Assembly (NCBI RefSeq): GCF_000312525.1
Contig: NZ_HE997451.1
Span: 189,803 to 253,802 of the forward strand
From: Bartonella florencae
GTDB lineage: Bacteria; Pseudomonadota; Alphaproteobacteria; Rhizobiales; Rhizobiaceae
DNA length: 64,000 nucleotides
Direction of reading: 5' to 3'
Part shown: piece by piece, positions 43,280-51,528 of the stretch
Layout of the letters: the number at the start of each line of letters is the position of its first letter
How positions within the stretch are numbered: the stretch's first letter is position 1
Translations under genes and position numbers: made by a program
Notes under the pieces: model-generated
Databases searched by the model: none
What the model saw: the letters and a program-made list of their open reading frames with translations, nothing else
What the model was told of the DNA's origin: nothing

Positions 43280-43861
43280 CTATCGCTCTATAGAACCCGT
43301 ACGACGAATTTTTTTCTGCAACAATAATATACCGTACAATAATGCTTCCGCTGTAGGAGGACATCCTGGAACATAAATATCCACAGGTACAATACGATCA
43401 CACCCACGTACAACAGAATAAGAATAATGATAATAACCACCACCATTTGCACATGATCCCATAGAGATCACATAACGGGGCTCCGGCATTTGATCGTAGA
43501 CTTTCCTTAAAGCTGGTGCCATCTTATTTGTTAAAGTGCCTGCCACCACCATCACATCTGATTGACGGGGTGAAGCACGTGGAGCATACCCAAAACGCTC
43601 ATTATCATAGTGAGGCATTGAACATTGCATCATTTCAATAGCACAACAAGCCAAACCAAAACTCATCCACATTAAAGAACCGGTACGCGCCCAAGTGATT
43701 AAAGCATCTGCTGAGGTTACTAAAAAGCCTTTGTCTGATAATTCAGCATTAATATCACGAAAGAAGCCGTCATCAGCACCTATCAACTTACCGGTATGTG
43801 GATCAATAACCCCTTTTGGCTTTGGAGCAACCATCGTAGAATTGTTCTGTATTAATCCCAT
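43280..43861 (-). CDS. nuoB: NADH-quinone oxidoreductase subunit B
   Basis: A 193-residue subunit carrying cluster N2, the last one before quinone. The ligands are seen in [18 protein letters not shown] and [10 protein letters not shown]. It overlaps the end of nuoA by 10 bp. Confidence 0.97.
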   Translation of the reverse strand: MGLIQNNSTMVAPKPKGVIDPHTGKLIGADDGFFRDINAELSDKGFLVTSADALITWARTGSLMWMSFGLACCAIEMMQCSMPHYDNERFGYAPRASPRQSDVMVVAGTLTNKMAPALRKVYDQMPEPRYVISMGSCANGGGYYHYSYSVVRGCDRIVPVDIYVPGCPPTAEALLYGILLLQKKIRRTGSIER

Positions 43862-44217
43862 TCAAGAGCTCCTTTTTTCCATTCATATATAAATCCGATA
43901 GTCAAAAGTGCTAAAAACACAATCATCGACCAAAAACCAAACATACCTATCGAATTAAATGAAACTGCCCAAGGAAAAAGAAAAGCGACTTCAAGATCAA
44001 AAATAATAAACAAAATTGATACCAAATAAAAACGGATATCAAATTTCATACGTGCATCATCAAACGAATTAAATCCGCATTCATAAGCCGATAATTTTTC
44101 GGGATCGGGAGAACGATAAGCCACAATATAAGGCATAATCAAAAGAACCCCTGCAATAACCGCCGAAACAATAATAAAAATTAAAACTGGCAAATAAGAG
44201 CTCAATAACTGAGTCAT
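43852..44217 (-). CDS. nuoA: NADH-quinone oxidoreductase subunit A
   Basis: A 121-residue membrane subunit with three helices. [19 protein letters not shown] and [13 protein letters not shown] are diagnostic. It is the first nuo gene. The 319 bp between it and tRNA-Asp hold no gene that I can see and should contain the operon promoter, which I could not pin down. Confidence 0.97.
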   Translation of the reverse strand: MTQLLSSYLPVLIFIIVSAVIAGVLLIMPYIVAYRSPDPEKLSAYECGFNSFDDARMKFDIRFYLVSILFIIFDLEVAFLFPWAVSFNSIGMFGFWSMIVFLALLTIGFIYEWKKGALEWD

Positions 44218-44536
44218 AATTTTCTTCCACCTTATATGAAATGATTTAAACTAACGCAATCACTCCACATTATTAAATTAAACAGACAAATTATTAATTT
44301 TATTAATTGCCCTGCTCATTTTGCGCTTGGACCGCTTCAAGGACATGTCAAGCGATGCTTTTCTTATGGGCATAGGTAACGCAGAGCAGAGAAAGACGCA
44401 AGCCTTATTCTTATAAACCACATAAAAAGGAGAAAATAACCACCCATAATGCTCCATAAAGTTAACACTTCACAGACTCTATGTTCCACATATAAAGATT
44501 TTACCAAAAAGCAGAAGTTAACAAAGGAACTTGGAG

Positions 44537-44613
44537 TGGCGCGAGTGACGGGGCTCGAACCCGCGACCTCCGGCGTGACAGGCCAGCACTCTAACCAACT
44601 GAGCTACACTCGC
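44537..44613 (-). tRNA. tRNA-Asp (GTC)
   Basis: A complete 77-nt cloverleaf on the minus strand with encoded CCA. The acceptor stem is GCGAGTG/CACTCGC. The anticodon arm reads GGCCTGTCACGCC, giving anticodon GTC. The T-arm is GGTTCGAGCCC. Confidence 0.97.
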
Positions 44614-44789
44614 ACACTTTTCGAACCAATTCATTATTGGCACAAAAGGTCGTGTAAGGGGTTCATACGCTTATGTCAAGCAGACTTATGCATTTTTTAA
44701 AAAAAATCATCAAACACAATCTTTATTCTTGCGTTTGCAAAAATTTTTGCTTAAAGAGGGGCCTCATTCAATTGCTGATCATTGGCATT

Positions 44790-44865
44790 GGGCGATTAGC
44801 TCAGCTGGTAGAGCGCCTCGTTTACACCGAGGATGTCGGGAGTTCGAGTCTCTCATCGCCCACCA
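44790..44865 (+). tRNA. tRNA-Val (TAC)
   Basis: A complete 76-nt cloverleaf with encoded CCA. The acceptor stem is GGGCGAT/ATCGCCC. The anticodon arm CCTCG-TTTACAC-CGAGG gives TAC. Directly downstream lies a sequence related to that downstream of tRNA-Ser. Confidence 0.97.
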
Positions 44866-44965
44866 TATACTTTTACTTCTCCTATAACTTACTGATTTTA
44901 TTTATGTTTTAAGAGATGAGGGATACACGAATAAAAGTGAGGGAATGGGATTTTGCAACATACCT

Positions 44966-45325
44966 CTATAGGACGCCTGTTTTTTTACCTAATTTCTCCA
45001 ATATCTTTTTAATCTTGCTATATCCTGTTGTGAAAAATTCTCTAAGTTTCTAACAAACATGCCAACAGCTTCACGTCTAAGTGGATCAGAAGGTTTGATT
45101 GTAAAGATCTTGCGAAAAGCATCAGCCTTTTTTCTTAACAGAGTAGCCTTCTTTTGGATCTAAGGCATACAACTCTATAATCTTGTTTTCCACGCCACAG
45201 GTAATGATTTTTTGCCAATCTCAACTGAAGGTAAAAAACTACAGATATATCTAATTTCGCAGCCATATTAAAAAACGTTCTGAGTGATTAATGCGAAGTT
45301 TATATGAAATTTTAGCAAAAATTAT
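44966..45325 (-). pseudogene. Broken XRE-type regulator, relative of the prophage regulator
   Basis: On the minus strand, translated pieces in several frames match the intact regulator at 45777-46145 in order. They include KLRINHSER, EIGKKSLPVAWK, LRKKADAFRKIFTIKPSD and REAVGMFVRNLENFSQQD. Frameshifts and stops break it. The similarity continues in non-coding DNA to within a few bases of the tRNA-Val 3' end. The best explanation is an old, nearly lost element at tRNA-Val related to the one at tRNA-Ser. About 260 bp between it and tRNA-Ser hold no gene. Confidence 0.85.
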
Positions 45326-45585
45326 TTTGAGAAAAAATAAGTTTGCACAAAATTTCGGTAGGTAATGATAAATAAGAATTTGTTATAGATATTATACTCG
45401 GTTTTATTTCTTTACAAATTGATTCACATTAAAGCTAAATTACTAATTTAGTGCAATTCCCAAAAAAGAGTTATATCTTAGAAATTATTTCGCTTGGCAT
45501 TCAAGCAATTTTATTAAAAACGTTTAGAAATTCATTTAAACGATTGACCTTTTGCAAGAACTTTGTAAAAAGGCATAACTAGTTT

Positions 45586-45675
45586 GGAGGGGTGGCCGAG
45601 CGGTTTAAGGCACCGGTCTTGAAAACCGGCGTGCAGGAGACTGTACCGTGGGTTCGAATCCCACCCCCTCCGCCA
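45586..45675 (+). tRNA. tRNA-Ser (TGA)
   Basis: A 90-nt class II tRNA with a long variable arm and encoded CCA. The acceptor stem is GGAGGGG/CCCCTCC. The anticodon arm CCGGT-CTTGAAA-ACCGG gives TGA. Its 3' end is the probable left attachment site of the prophage, because phage genes begin 100 bp later and all point towards it. Confidence 0.97.
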
Positions 45676-45776
45676 CAGCACTTTTATCATGCTGTAACTT
45701 ATTGGTTTTATAGCTGTTTTTTTAAGGTGCGGGATAAATAAATAAAGGTTCGGGAATAGAATTTTCCAATGTTCCT

Positions 45777-46145
45777 CTACAGAGCGTCTCTTTTTTCACT
45801 AACTTTTTCTAATAATTTTTTAAATTTTGCTAAATCCTGTTGTGAAAAATTGTCTAAAGTTCTCACGAACATACCAACAATTTCACGGCTAAATGAATCC
45901 GAAGGCTTTATTGTGAAGATCTTACGGCAAGAATCAGCCTTTTTTCTTAAAAGGCATGCTGTTTCTTGATCTAAGGCGTAAAGCTCTGTGATCTTGTCTT
46001 CCATACCAACCGGTACAGATTTCTTGCCAATCTCGACTGAAGATAAAAACGCTACGGATATACCTAATTTCTTAGCCATATCTAAGAGACGTTCTGAGTG
46101 ATCAACGCGAAGTTTACGTAAGATTTTACCAAAGGATGTAACCAT
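45777..46145 (-). CDS. XRE-family helix-turn-helix regulator
   Basis: A 122-residue protein with an N-terminal helix-turn-helix of the XRE/Cro type (about 5-60: FGKILRKLRVDHSERLLDMAKKLGISVAFLSSVEIGKKSVP). That stretch consists of FGKILRKLR, then SERLLDMAKKLGIS, then VAFLSSVEIGKKSVP. The C-terminal half, about 75-122, is charged and probably helical. It lies at the prophage edge, and a strong palindrome lies 13-45 bp upstream of its start. It could be a phage repressor, or the antitoxin-like part of a two-gene unit, but no toxin gene is next to it. Confidence 0.75.
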   Translation of the reverse strand: MVTSFGKILRKLRVDHSERLLDMAKKLGISVAFLSSVEIGKKSVPVGMEDKITELYALDQETACLLRKKADSCRKIFTIKPSDSFSREIVGMFVRTLDNFSQQDLAKFKKLLEKVSEKRDAL

Positions 46146-46157
46146 CTAAAAAGTCCT

Positions 46158-46190
46158 GTTAGAAGAAGAAATATTTCTTCTGATTCTAAC
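46158..46190. promoter_or_regulatory. Palindromic candidate operator upstream of the XRE gene
   Basis: A perfect 16-bp palindrome, GAAGAAATATTTCTTC (46165-46180), is flanked by GTTAGAA (46158-46164) and its complement TTCTAAC (46184-46190), offset by three bases. It lies 13 bp upstream of the regulator's ATG. The place and symmetry fit autoregulation by the dimeric XRE protein. It is not followed by a T-run that would make it a terminator. Confidence 0.55.
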
Positions 46191-46283
46191 AAATCTTTTC
46201 CAAACTTTCTTCAGTTATTGCGAATCAGGACTTCTTTTCAAAGTGTTTTTGGGAGCTGTCTTGAAGGAAAATTTGATATGTAT

Positions 46284-46514
46284 CTAATTCTTTGAAAACC
46301 ACTGCTTTAAATGTGCAATGACATTATCTATCGCATCCATGAGGCGTGCAAAATCAAGGATAAGTAAAAAAAGAAAAAATGCTATCCACTTCATGAGACG
46401 CGACATCACTTTCACACTTTGGTAGGTAATGATCATTTCTTGAAGCATTTCTTTTTCCGCTTCTGTAAGCTCTGTATATTTTTCACCCTTTTTTCTTACC
46501 ATGTTCCCACCCAC
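46284..46514 (-). CDS. Small phage membrane protein, possibly holin-like
   Basis: A 72-76-residue protein with a charged N-terminus (KKGEKYTELTEAEKEML), one hydrophobic segment (about 43-58, WIAFFLFLLILDFARL) and a charged end. An ATG at 46502 is an alternative start. It lies after the lysozyme and spanin-like genes in the lysis region, so a role in lysis (a one-helix holin or antiholin) is possible but not shown by sequence. Confidence 0.5.
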   Translation of the reverse strand: MGGNMVRKKGEKYTELTEAEKEMLQEMIITYQSVKVMSRLMKWIAFFLFLLILDFARLMDAIDNVIAHLKQWFSKN

Positions 46515-46701
46515 ACAAGCGTTCGCCCTGCTTATTATGTTTTAAGACCTCTCTTGCTAAGTTTGAACTGATGACCTTAACATCTCTCTTGTCTAAATAA
46601 ATGGGCAACCAACCAATACAAGAAGAAGCATATTTATGGGTCACGCAACCAGTCAGAGAGAGCAGCACGCACATCAGCATCACTTTTTTTGTTAACTTCA
46701 T
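46483..46701 (-). CDS. Small phage lipoprotein, Rz1-like outer-membrane spanin candidate
   Basis: A protein of about 72 residues from the ATG at 46701. A lipoprotein signal peptide, VLLSLTGC, puts the lipid on Cys near residue 19. The mature part has PIYLDKRDVKVIS and HNKQGERLCGWE, a pattern I know from small phage proteins next to lysis genes. Its start lies inside the upstream small gene in another frame, which is the classic Rz/Rz1 arrangement. It is not proline-rich as the lambda protein is. Confidence 0.6.
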   Translation of the reverse strand: MKLTKKVMLMCVLLSLTGCVTHKYASSCIGWLPIYLDKRDVKVISSNLAREVLKHNKQGERLCGWEHGKKKG

Positions 46702-46861
46702 TTTCCACCTCAAACCGTACTGTTGCTGCCTTTAAAATATTTTCTGTTTGCTTTTGCCGTTCAGCCTTTTTCCCAAGAGTGAAAGCTTTGGCTAAAACTA
46801 TAAAAAAAGCGGCTAAAACCGCACCTATTAGCATCAGATTTTTTTTCATCCAGAACATCAT
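46634..46861 (-). CDS. Small phage protein, Rz-like inner-membrane spanin candidate
   Basis: A 75-residue protein with one N-terminal membrane helix (about 9-28) followed by a charged helical stretch (KKAERQKQTENILKAATVRFE). This has the inner-membrane spanin layout, although it is short for one. It overlaps the lysozyme gene by 4 bp, and its 3' half overlaps the lipoprotein gene in another frame. Confidence 0.6.
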   Translation of the reverse strand: MMFWMKKNLMLIGAVLAAFFIVLAKAFTLGKKAERQKQTENILKAATVRFEVENEVNKKSDADVRAALSDWLRDP

Positions 46862-47523
46862 AAACAGTGCTCCTGAAAGCGTTTAGCAACAAAGAAAATA
46901 CCAGCACCTGCTGCCAAAACCATAATGGCTGCGAATGCCCATTGGATAGGACCATTGCCAGCTAAAAAACCACCAAGACCTGAGAAAGATCCAATAATGG
47001 GTGTTAATGCTTCTGCTTTGAAAAGACCTGTTGAATCCTTTGTTTCTACCGTTTGGTAGTTGGAGGAAACAAAAGCCCCTTTTGCCCATAATCCTGCTTC
47101 TGCTGCACGCCGGTGGACAAGACCTTGTAAACGTTTTCCTCCCGCTTTGGTCCATTTTTGTAATTCGGCAGGTATCGCTTCATAATCACCTTTGTTGAGT
47201 CTTTTAAGCAACGTAGAATTTTGGAAAGCTGAAATACCTACATTATAACAAAAGGAAACAAGAGCACCAAACTGCTCGTCACTTAAATTCACACAAACCG
47301 CTTTTTCTACCGCCCTCTCATATTGCTGCAAATCTGCTAAAAGCATGGTTTCGGCTTTTTTTTCTGTAATCACCATACCCTCAACAACTGCCGGCTTACC
47401 AGCTTTTCCTGTATGTCCATAGCCAATGGTCAAAACACCAGAAGCATCTTGATAAGCTTGCAAGCGCAAACCTTCCCATCTTTTTAAACAAGCAAGACAA
47501 TTTTTATTTATTTTCCGTGCCAT
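46858..47523 (-). CDS. GH24 phage lysozyme with a C-terminal membrane segment
   Basis: A 221-residue endolysin that cuts the glycan strand of peptidoglycan. The T4-type catalytic triad is present with exact spacing: Glu17 in KRWEG, Asp26 in QDASG and Thr32 in LTIGYGHT. The catalytic domain covers about 5-145. After a linker comes a hydrophobic segment (about 186-212, IQWAFAAIMVLAAGAGIFFVA), so the enzyme appears to be membrane-anchored at its C-terminus. There is no N-terminal signal or SAR segment. The unusual anchor raises the question of how it reaches the periplasm. Confidence 0.88.
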   Translation of the reverse strand: MARKINKNCLACLKRWEGLRLQAYQDASGVLTIGYGHTGKAGKPAVVEGMVITEKKAETMLLADLQQYERAVEKAVCVNLSDEQFGALVSFCYNVGISAFQNSTLLKRLNKGDYEAIPAELQKWTKAGGKRLQGLVHRRAAEAGLWAKGAFVSSNYQTVETKDSTGLFKAEALTPIIGSFSGLGGFLAGNGPIQWAFAAIMVLAAGAGIFFVAKRFQEHCL

Positions 47524-47536
47524 TATTCAATTCACC

Positions 47537-49264
47537 TTACAAATATACCTTTATGAGTACTGCACCATCTCCACCATCGCCGCCGACTTTGTCGCCTCCG
47601 TGTTTCCCGTCGAAATATCCACCGCCACCGCCACCACATTCTTTACCACCTCTCCCCCCATTACCGCCTTTATAACTTTCACCACCCTGCCCCATGATAG
47701 AACCCTTGCATTGACCACCACCGCCTCCACCGCCTCCAAGAAATGAACTTCCACCGGTACCAGCTCTCTTTCCGTCGCGTCCACTTCCTCCTCCATTCCC
47801 ACCAGAGAAAATAAAGCTTTCACCACTGATACCCTCTCTGTTTCCTCCTCCATCTCCGCCTTTTCCTCCAAAGTTAACTAAAGACATGGAGACGGAATAC
47901 CCTCCTTCTGCAGAAAGAAGCCCTTTGATAATTGTTCTGCCACCATTGCACAAAATATTGCTATCATTGCCTTTACCACCACGACCAATGTAAACGGTTT
48001 TTAATTTATCTAAATCAGATCCTTTCATGTTAACATGCACGCATTGACCGCCACCGCCGCCGCCATCTTTAACGCCTCCACCTCCTCCACCCCAAGCCCA
48101 TATTTCAATATCTGTCTGATCGGTGATACCTTCTGGCCAAGGGATATCACCACTTTCTGTCATGAGGATTTCAATAGGTTTTCTCCCCCAACTGCCGTTA
48201 TTACCGCCACCACCACTGCTGTTGTTGCAATTTGCTTTAATTGAAGCCATGAGGTCGGCTGGTGAGATAAGTGCATCTATTGTTTTTGTGCCATCAATCC
48301 AGTCTTGTTTTTCAAGAGGTTGAATGAGATCAACTTTTTTCTGCACATTGCGTGCTGTGTCTTGGGCTTTATCGGCTGTTGTTTGTGCCTTAGTAGCAAT
48401 AGCTTTTGCGTCCGCAGCACTTTTTTGTGCAACACTTGCCTCAGCTTGTGCCTGATCTGCTGTTTTGTGTACTACATCAGCCGTTGTTTTTGCATCTTTC
48501 GCTGTATTTAATGCAACATCTGCAACATTTTTTGCTTCACTTGCAACATGAATCCCTTGTTCTACATCGTCTTCAACTTTATTAATTTTTGTAATCTGTG
48601 CACGCTCTTGAGGGGTTAAGATAAGATGCTCGATTCCCTCTTTCATATTCTCCATATCAAATGCATCTTTTTCTATTTGATCTGGATCATAGACTAATCT
48701 TGACATACCAAAAGATTTTGATGCTACGAAATAGCTAATGGTATTTTTGAGATCTGCCGGAGATATAGGATAATAAACGCCTTCAATTCCCTTATGCCAC
48801 TTTTCTATTGTGGGTTGGCTAGGGCTTAGCCACTGTAACTTTGATCTTTCCTCTGTTGTCAAAATCTTTTTTGTAGGACCCTCACTCATATTTTCCATAG
48901 AAAATGCATTTGCTCTCACATCGTCGGGGTCATATGTCGTAGCCTTCATATCGCCAATTCCTAACGGCGATATTTGTATCCAACCACTACCTGATAAAAT
49001 CGCATTTTCACAGGCTTCACCACTTGCTTCAATATCGTAAATTGTGACCTTATCTTTATAGGCAAGTGTACCAATATCTCTTTTAGCTACCGCATCATCA
49101 GCTTTTTTTCCTTGAGCAGCAGTTGCAAAATATTCTACTTTATAAGCCGCTGCACTCCCCACTGAAACGGGTGCAAGAGCCTTGCTATCTAGAACACCCT
49201 CTTTGACTTCTTCTTTTGTTGCTGGTTCAAGCTTAAAGATATGCGTGTGATAGGGTAATGGCAT
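47537..49264 (-). CDS. Tail fibre-like protein with coiled-coil repeats and a glycine-rich C-terminus
   Basis: A 575-residue protein. Residues about 1-230 include two similar blocks, YDPDDVRANAFSMENMSEG and YDPDQIEKDAFDMENMKEG, each followed by a (L)T(T/P)(E/Q)ER motif. About 230-320 is an Ala/Thr/Lys heptad-like region (TADKAQDTA, TADQAQAEA), probably a trimeric coiled coil. From about 345 it is extremely glycine-rich, with repeated GGGGGG and GGKGGDGG, interrupted by hydrophobic segments. This resembles the polyglycine-sandwich adhesins at the tips of some phage fibres. The role in host binding is inferred. Confidence 0.7.
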   Translation of the reverse strand: MPLPYHTHIFKLEPATKEEVKEGVLDSKALAPVSVGSAAAYKVEYFATAAQGKKADDAVAKRDIGTLAYKDKVTIYDIEASGEACENAILSGSGWIQISPLGIGDMKATTYDPDDVRANAFSMENMSEGPTKKILTTEERSKLQWLSPSQPTIEKWHKGIEGVYYPISPADLKNTISYFVASKSFGMSRLVYDPDQIEKDAFDMENMKEGIEHLILTPQERAQITKINKVEDDVEQGIHVASEAKNVADVALNTAKDAKTTADVVHKTADQAQAEASVAQKSAADAKAIATKAQTTADKAQDTARNVQKKVDLIQPLEKQDWIDGTKTIDALISPADLMASIKANCNNSSGGGGNNGSWGRKPIEILMTESGDIPWPEGITDQTDIEIWAWGGGGGGVKDGGGGGGQCVHVNMKGSDLDKLKTVYIGRGGKGNDSNILCNGGRTIIKGLLSAEGGYSVSMSLVNFGGKGGDGGGNREGISGESFIFSGGNGGGSGRDGKRAGTGGSSFLGGGGGGGGQCKGSIMGQGGESYKGGNGGRGGKECGGGGGGYFDGKHGGDKVGGDGGDGAVLIKVYL

Positions 49265-49281
49265 CGCATTTTATTCCTTAG

Positions 49282-49557
49282 TCAGTTCGTTTCTTGAGAT
49301 TGTGTGTGAAGAGTGAGATACTGTATGCGCAATTCATCAATGGTTTTTTGCATAATCTCAAGACGTTGTTCTGTTGTTTCTTGATACTGTGTCAAAGCGC
49401 TTAAAAGATCATGCTGTAGATCGTTTTTGATAAGATCAAGAACCTTATTTAAAGGTGCATGAACTATTCGATTGCTTGCATAAAAAAGGACGCGGATTTG
49501 TTCCGCGTCCGCAATATCATCAATAGCGGATAAATGATTGATCATTGGAAAACTCAT
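49282..49557 (-). CDS. Small phage protein of unknown function
   Basis: A 91-residue protein with no motif that I recognise. The second half is helical and Gln/Glu-rich (TEQRLEIMQKTIDELRIQYL), probably a coiled coil. It lies between two fibre genes and overlaps the upstream one by 4 bp. A fibre-assembly or connector role is possible from position only. Confidence 0.6.
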   Translation of the reverse strand: MSFPMINHLSAIDDIADAEQIRVLFYASNRIVHAPLNKVLDLIKNDLQHDLLSALTQYQETTEQRLEIMQKTIDELRIQYLTLHTQSQETN

Positions 49558-50543
49558 GTTTTTATAGCATAAACAACCGTTATATTAACAGGGCGTGTTT
49601 CTGCCTCACCTGTTGAAGATATGGTTACCCTGTGCGTGTGCGCACCAGCAGATTCTGTTGTCCCCCCGATGACTGCATAATGATAAGAGGGATTTCTTCT
49701 ACCTATATCATTGGCACTCCATCCAACTCCATTATAGTTAAAGCTATGTGCATGCTTCCCTGCTTCTTCAATGGTGGCAACATGTGTATGCGATTTGAGG
49801 CAATCTTGCTGTATATCGGCAAATTTTCTACTTCTGTCTAAACCACGACCATCATCAAAGCCGCGTAAAAACATGCCTCTAAAATCTGGAACTTTAAAGG
49901 TTGTATCACTGTCTTTTCCCCATTTATCCCCTATCGCCTTGAATAATTGCGGATAATCTTCGCGTTCATAAGTAGCTCCATCACATAAAAGCCAACCACT
50001 TGGCAGTTCTTGCATAGCAAAAGTGGCAATAAACCCTGAAGGGAAGGTTTCTATCTTTGGTGGTGGGGGTGGTGGAATGGGGGTAGGATTTAAAAGATAC
50101 CAGCCATCATATTCTTTTCTTGATGTATCACTATTATAGACTATTGCATAAATACCGCCTGTTTGTAATTCACCTCCCTCTAATGGTACAATACCCAAGT
50201 TCGTGGCTTTATAGAGTGGCTTTGCTCCGATATTATTAACATTGATTGTTGTAGCTCCCACATTTACACCACGCGCCTTAAAACGTAGAATGATATCATT
50301 TTTATATTTTGCTATAGGTGAAACCGTCGTTAACGTTATGGTTGTTGTTTTATCTTGTCCATTCACCATAAAGTTTGCATCAAGAGAACCACCATTATCT
50401 GCAAGATATTCACGTACACGCTGCATCATGACCCGCGCACTATCATTGACAGAACTGGGGGGTTGTCCTTCTGCCCAATTAATAATGCTATCTGAATGTG
50501 CATTTTTATCAGCTATCAACGACCAATCATAAATATCAGACAT
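49554..50543 (-). CDS. Tail fibre with a phage tail-collar domain
   Basis: A 329-residue protein. After an N-terminal part (about 1-150) comes a Pro-rich linker, PIPPPPPPK, and a tail-collar domain with MQELPSGWLLCDGATY and FKVPDFRGMFLRGFDDGRG (about 175-245). Its HTH and HAH pairs (KSHTH, GKHAHS, GAHTHRV) may bind metal. It ends in RPVNITVVYAIKT, typical of such fibres. It overlaps the neighbours on both sides by a few bases. Confidence 0.85.
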   Translation of the reverse strand: MSDIYDWSLIADKNAHSDSIINWAEGQPPSSVNDSARVMMQRVREYLADNGGSLDANFMVNGQDKTTTITLTTVSPIAKYKNDIILRFKARGVNVGATTINVNNIGAKPLYKATNLGIVPLEGGELQTGGIYAIVYNSDTSRKEYDGWYLLNPTPIPPPPPPKIETFPSGFIATFAMQELPSGWLLCDGATYEREDYPQLFKAIGDKWGKDSDTTFKVPDFRGMFLRGFDDGRGLDRSRKFADIQQDCLKSHTHVATIEEAGKHAHSFNYNGVGWSANDIGRRNPSYHYAVIGGTTESAGAHTHRVTISSTGEAETRPVNITVVYAIKT

Positions 50544-51528
50544 TATAAGCCCCCGTTCTTCTTAATAGCTCTTCGCGCAATTGCTCTTCTTTTTGCCGCC
50601 CATAGGAGCCAACAGATTGCCGCCTAGAGGGATCAATAAGAGCTGTTAAATCTGTCGGGCGCCCCGTCGATTGTGAGAAACCCGCCATGACTGGTTGCTG
50701 TAACATTTGTTGCTGTACCATCTGTGCCTGCTGTTTTTGTCGTTCTCCATTCTCTCTCATTAAATGAAGCAAACCAGAAAAGCCCTTTTTAAGAGCACCT
50801 GCATCAATACCTTGCCCTTGCAATGGTGTGGTTTCCATAACCCGTCCTGTTAAATTGTCTCCGCTTTCAGGTGCCATCATTCTGTTTGGAAATGGCGTGT
50901 CATATGCCATTAATTGGTTGCCTCCTTGATCACCTTGCCCCACTTGATGACCTTGAAGTGTCTTTTGAAGCCTCTCAAACCCACGCAAAGGACCCATCTC
51001 GTTTGGTGCTGCTTGTCCATTGCTTTGGTTTTGCTGTATCGTTCTCTTCAAAGCATCTCCCGTTTTATTGTAAAGCCCATAAACATGATTCATAAAATCC
51101 CTTGCTGTAGCTTCCATATCGCCACCATTGAGTGTGACTGCTTGGCTCCCTAAAAGATGGCTTGCTGGCATATTTGGATTTTTGATCAGCTTTACAGCCC
51201 CTGCTGGTCCTTGTTGATGTGCCAAATAAAGTTCTGCTTCTGATGGCTCTCTGCCTAATGCTGTGGCTAAATAACGCGTATTGTCTTTGGTCAATCGTGC
51301 CATAGCATCGGTTGCTTGAAAGGGATCAAACTTGTTATTGAGTTGATAGTGCTTTGCTGTTGAATCGAGAAATTGATACAGCCCCCCTGCACTGCTGTTC
51401 TTATTTCTTGCATTTGGATTACCATTACTTTCTATCATAGCGACACGTTCAAGAAAGCTTTCTGGCAAACCATATTTTTGTGCTGCCTGTGAGATGGCAT
51501 GCTTTACATTGGGATGAAAATTGATCAT
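50536..51528 (-). CDS. Phage lytic transglycosylase-domain protein
   Basis: A 330-residue protein whose first 130 residues are an SLT lysozyme-like domain. The catalytic Glu33 is in AMIESNGNP, followed by SSAGGLYQF and later LAHQQGPAGA. The rest is Gln-rich and probably flexible (about 155-330). Since it follows two large internal-protein genes, it may be a virion protein that opens a local hole in the wall during DNA injection. There is no signal peptide. Confidence 0.8.
   Translation of the reverse strand: MINFHPNVKHAISQAAQKYGLPESFLERVAMIESNGNPNARNKNSSAGGLYQFLDSTAKHYQLNNKFDPFQATDAMARLTKDNTRYLATALGREPSEAELYLAHQQGPAGAVKLIKNPNMPASHLLGSQAVTLNGGDMEATARDFMNHVYGLYNKTGDALKRTIQQNQSNGQAAPNEMGPLRGFERLQKTLQGHQVGQGDQGGNQLMAYDTPFPNRMMAPESGDNLTGRVMETTPLQGQGIDAGALKKGFSGLLHLMRENGERQKQQAQMVQQQMLQQPVMAGFSQSTGRPTDLTALIDPSRRQSVGSYGRQKEEQLREELLRRTGAYNV

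Noticed and set aside
47551-47871. 106-codon minus-strand ORF inside the glycine-rich fibre gene
   Set aside because: GGN-rich DNA leaves other frames open (Val/Glu/Ala runs); there is no independent support.
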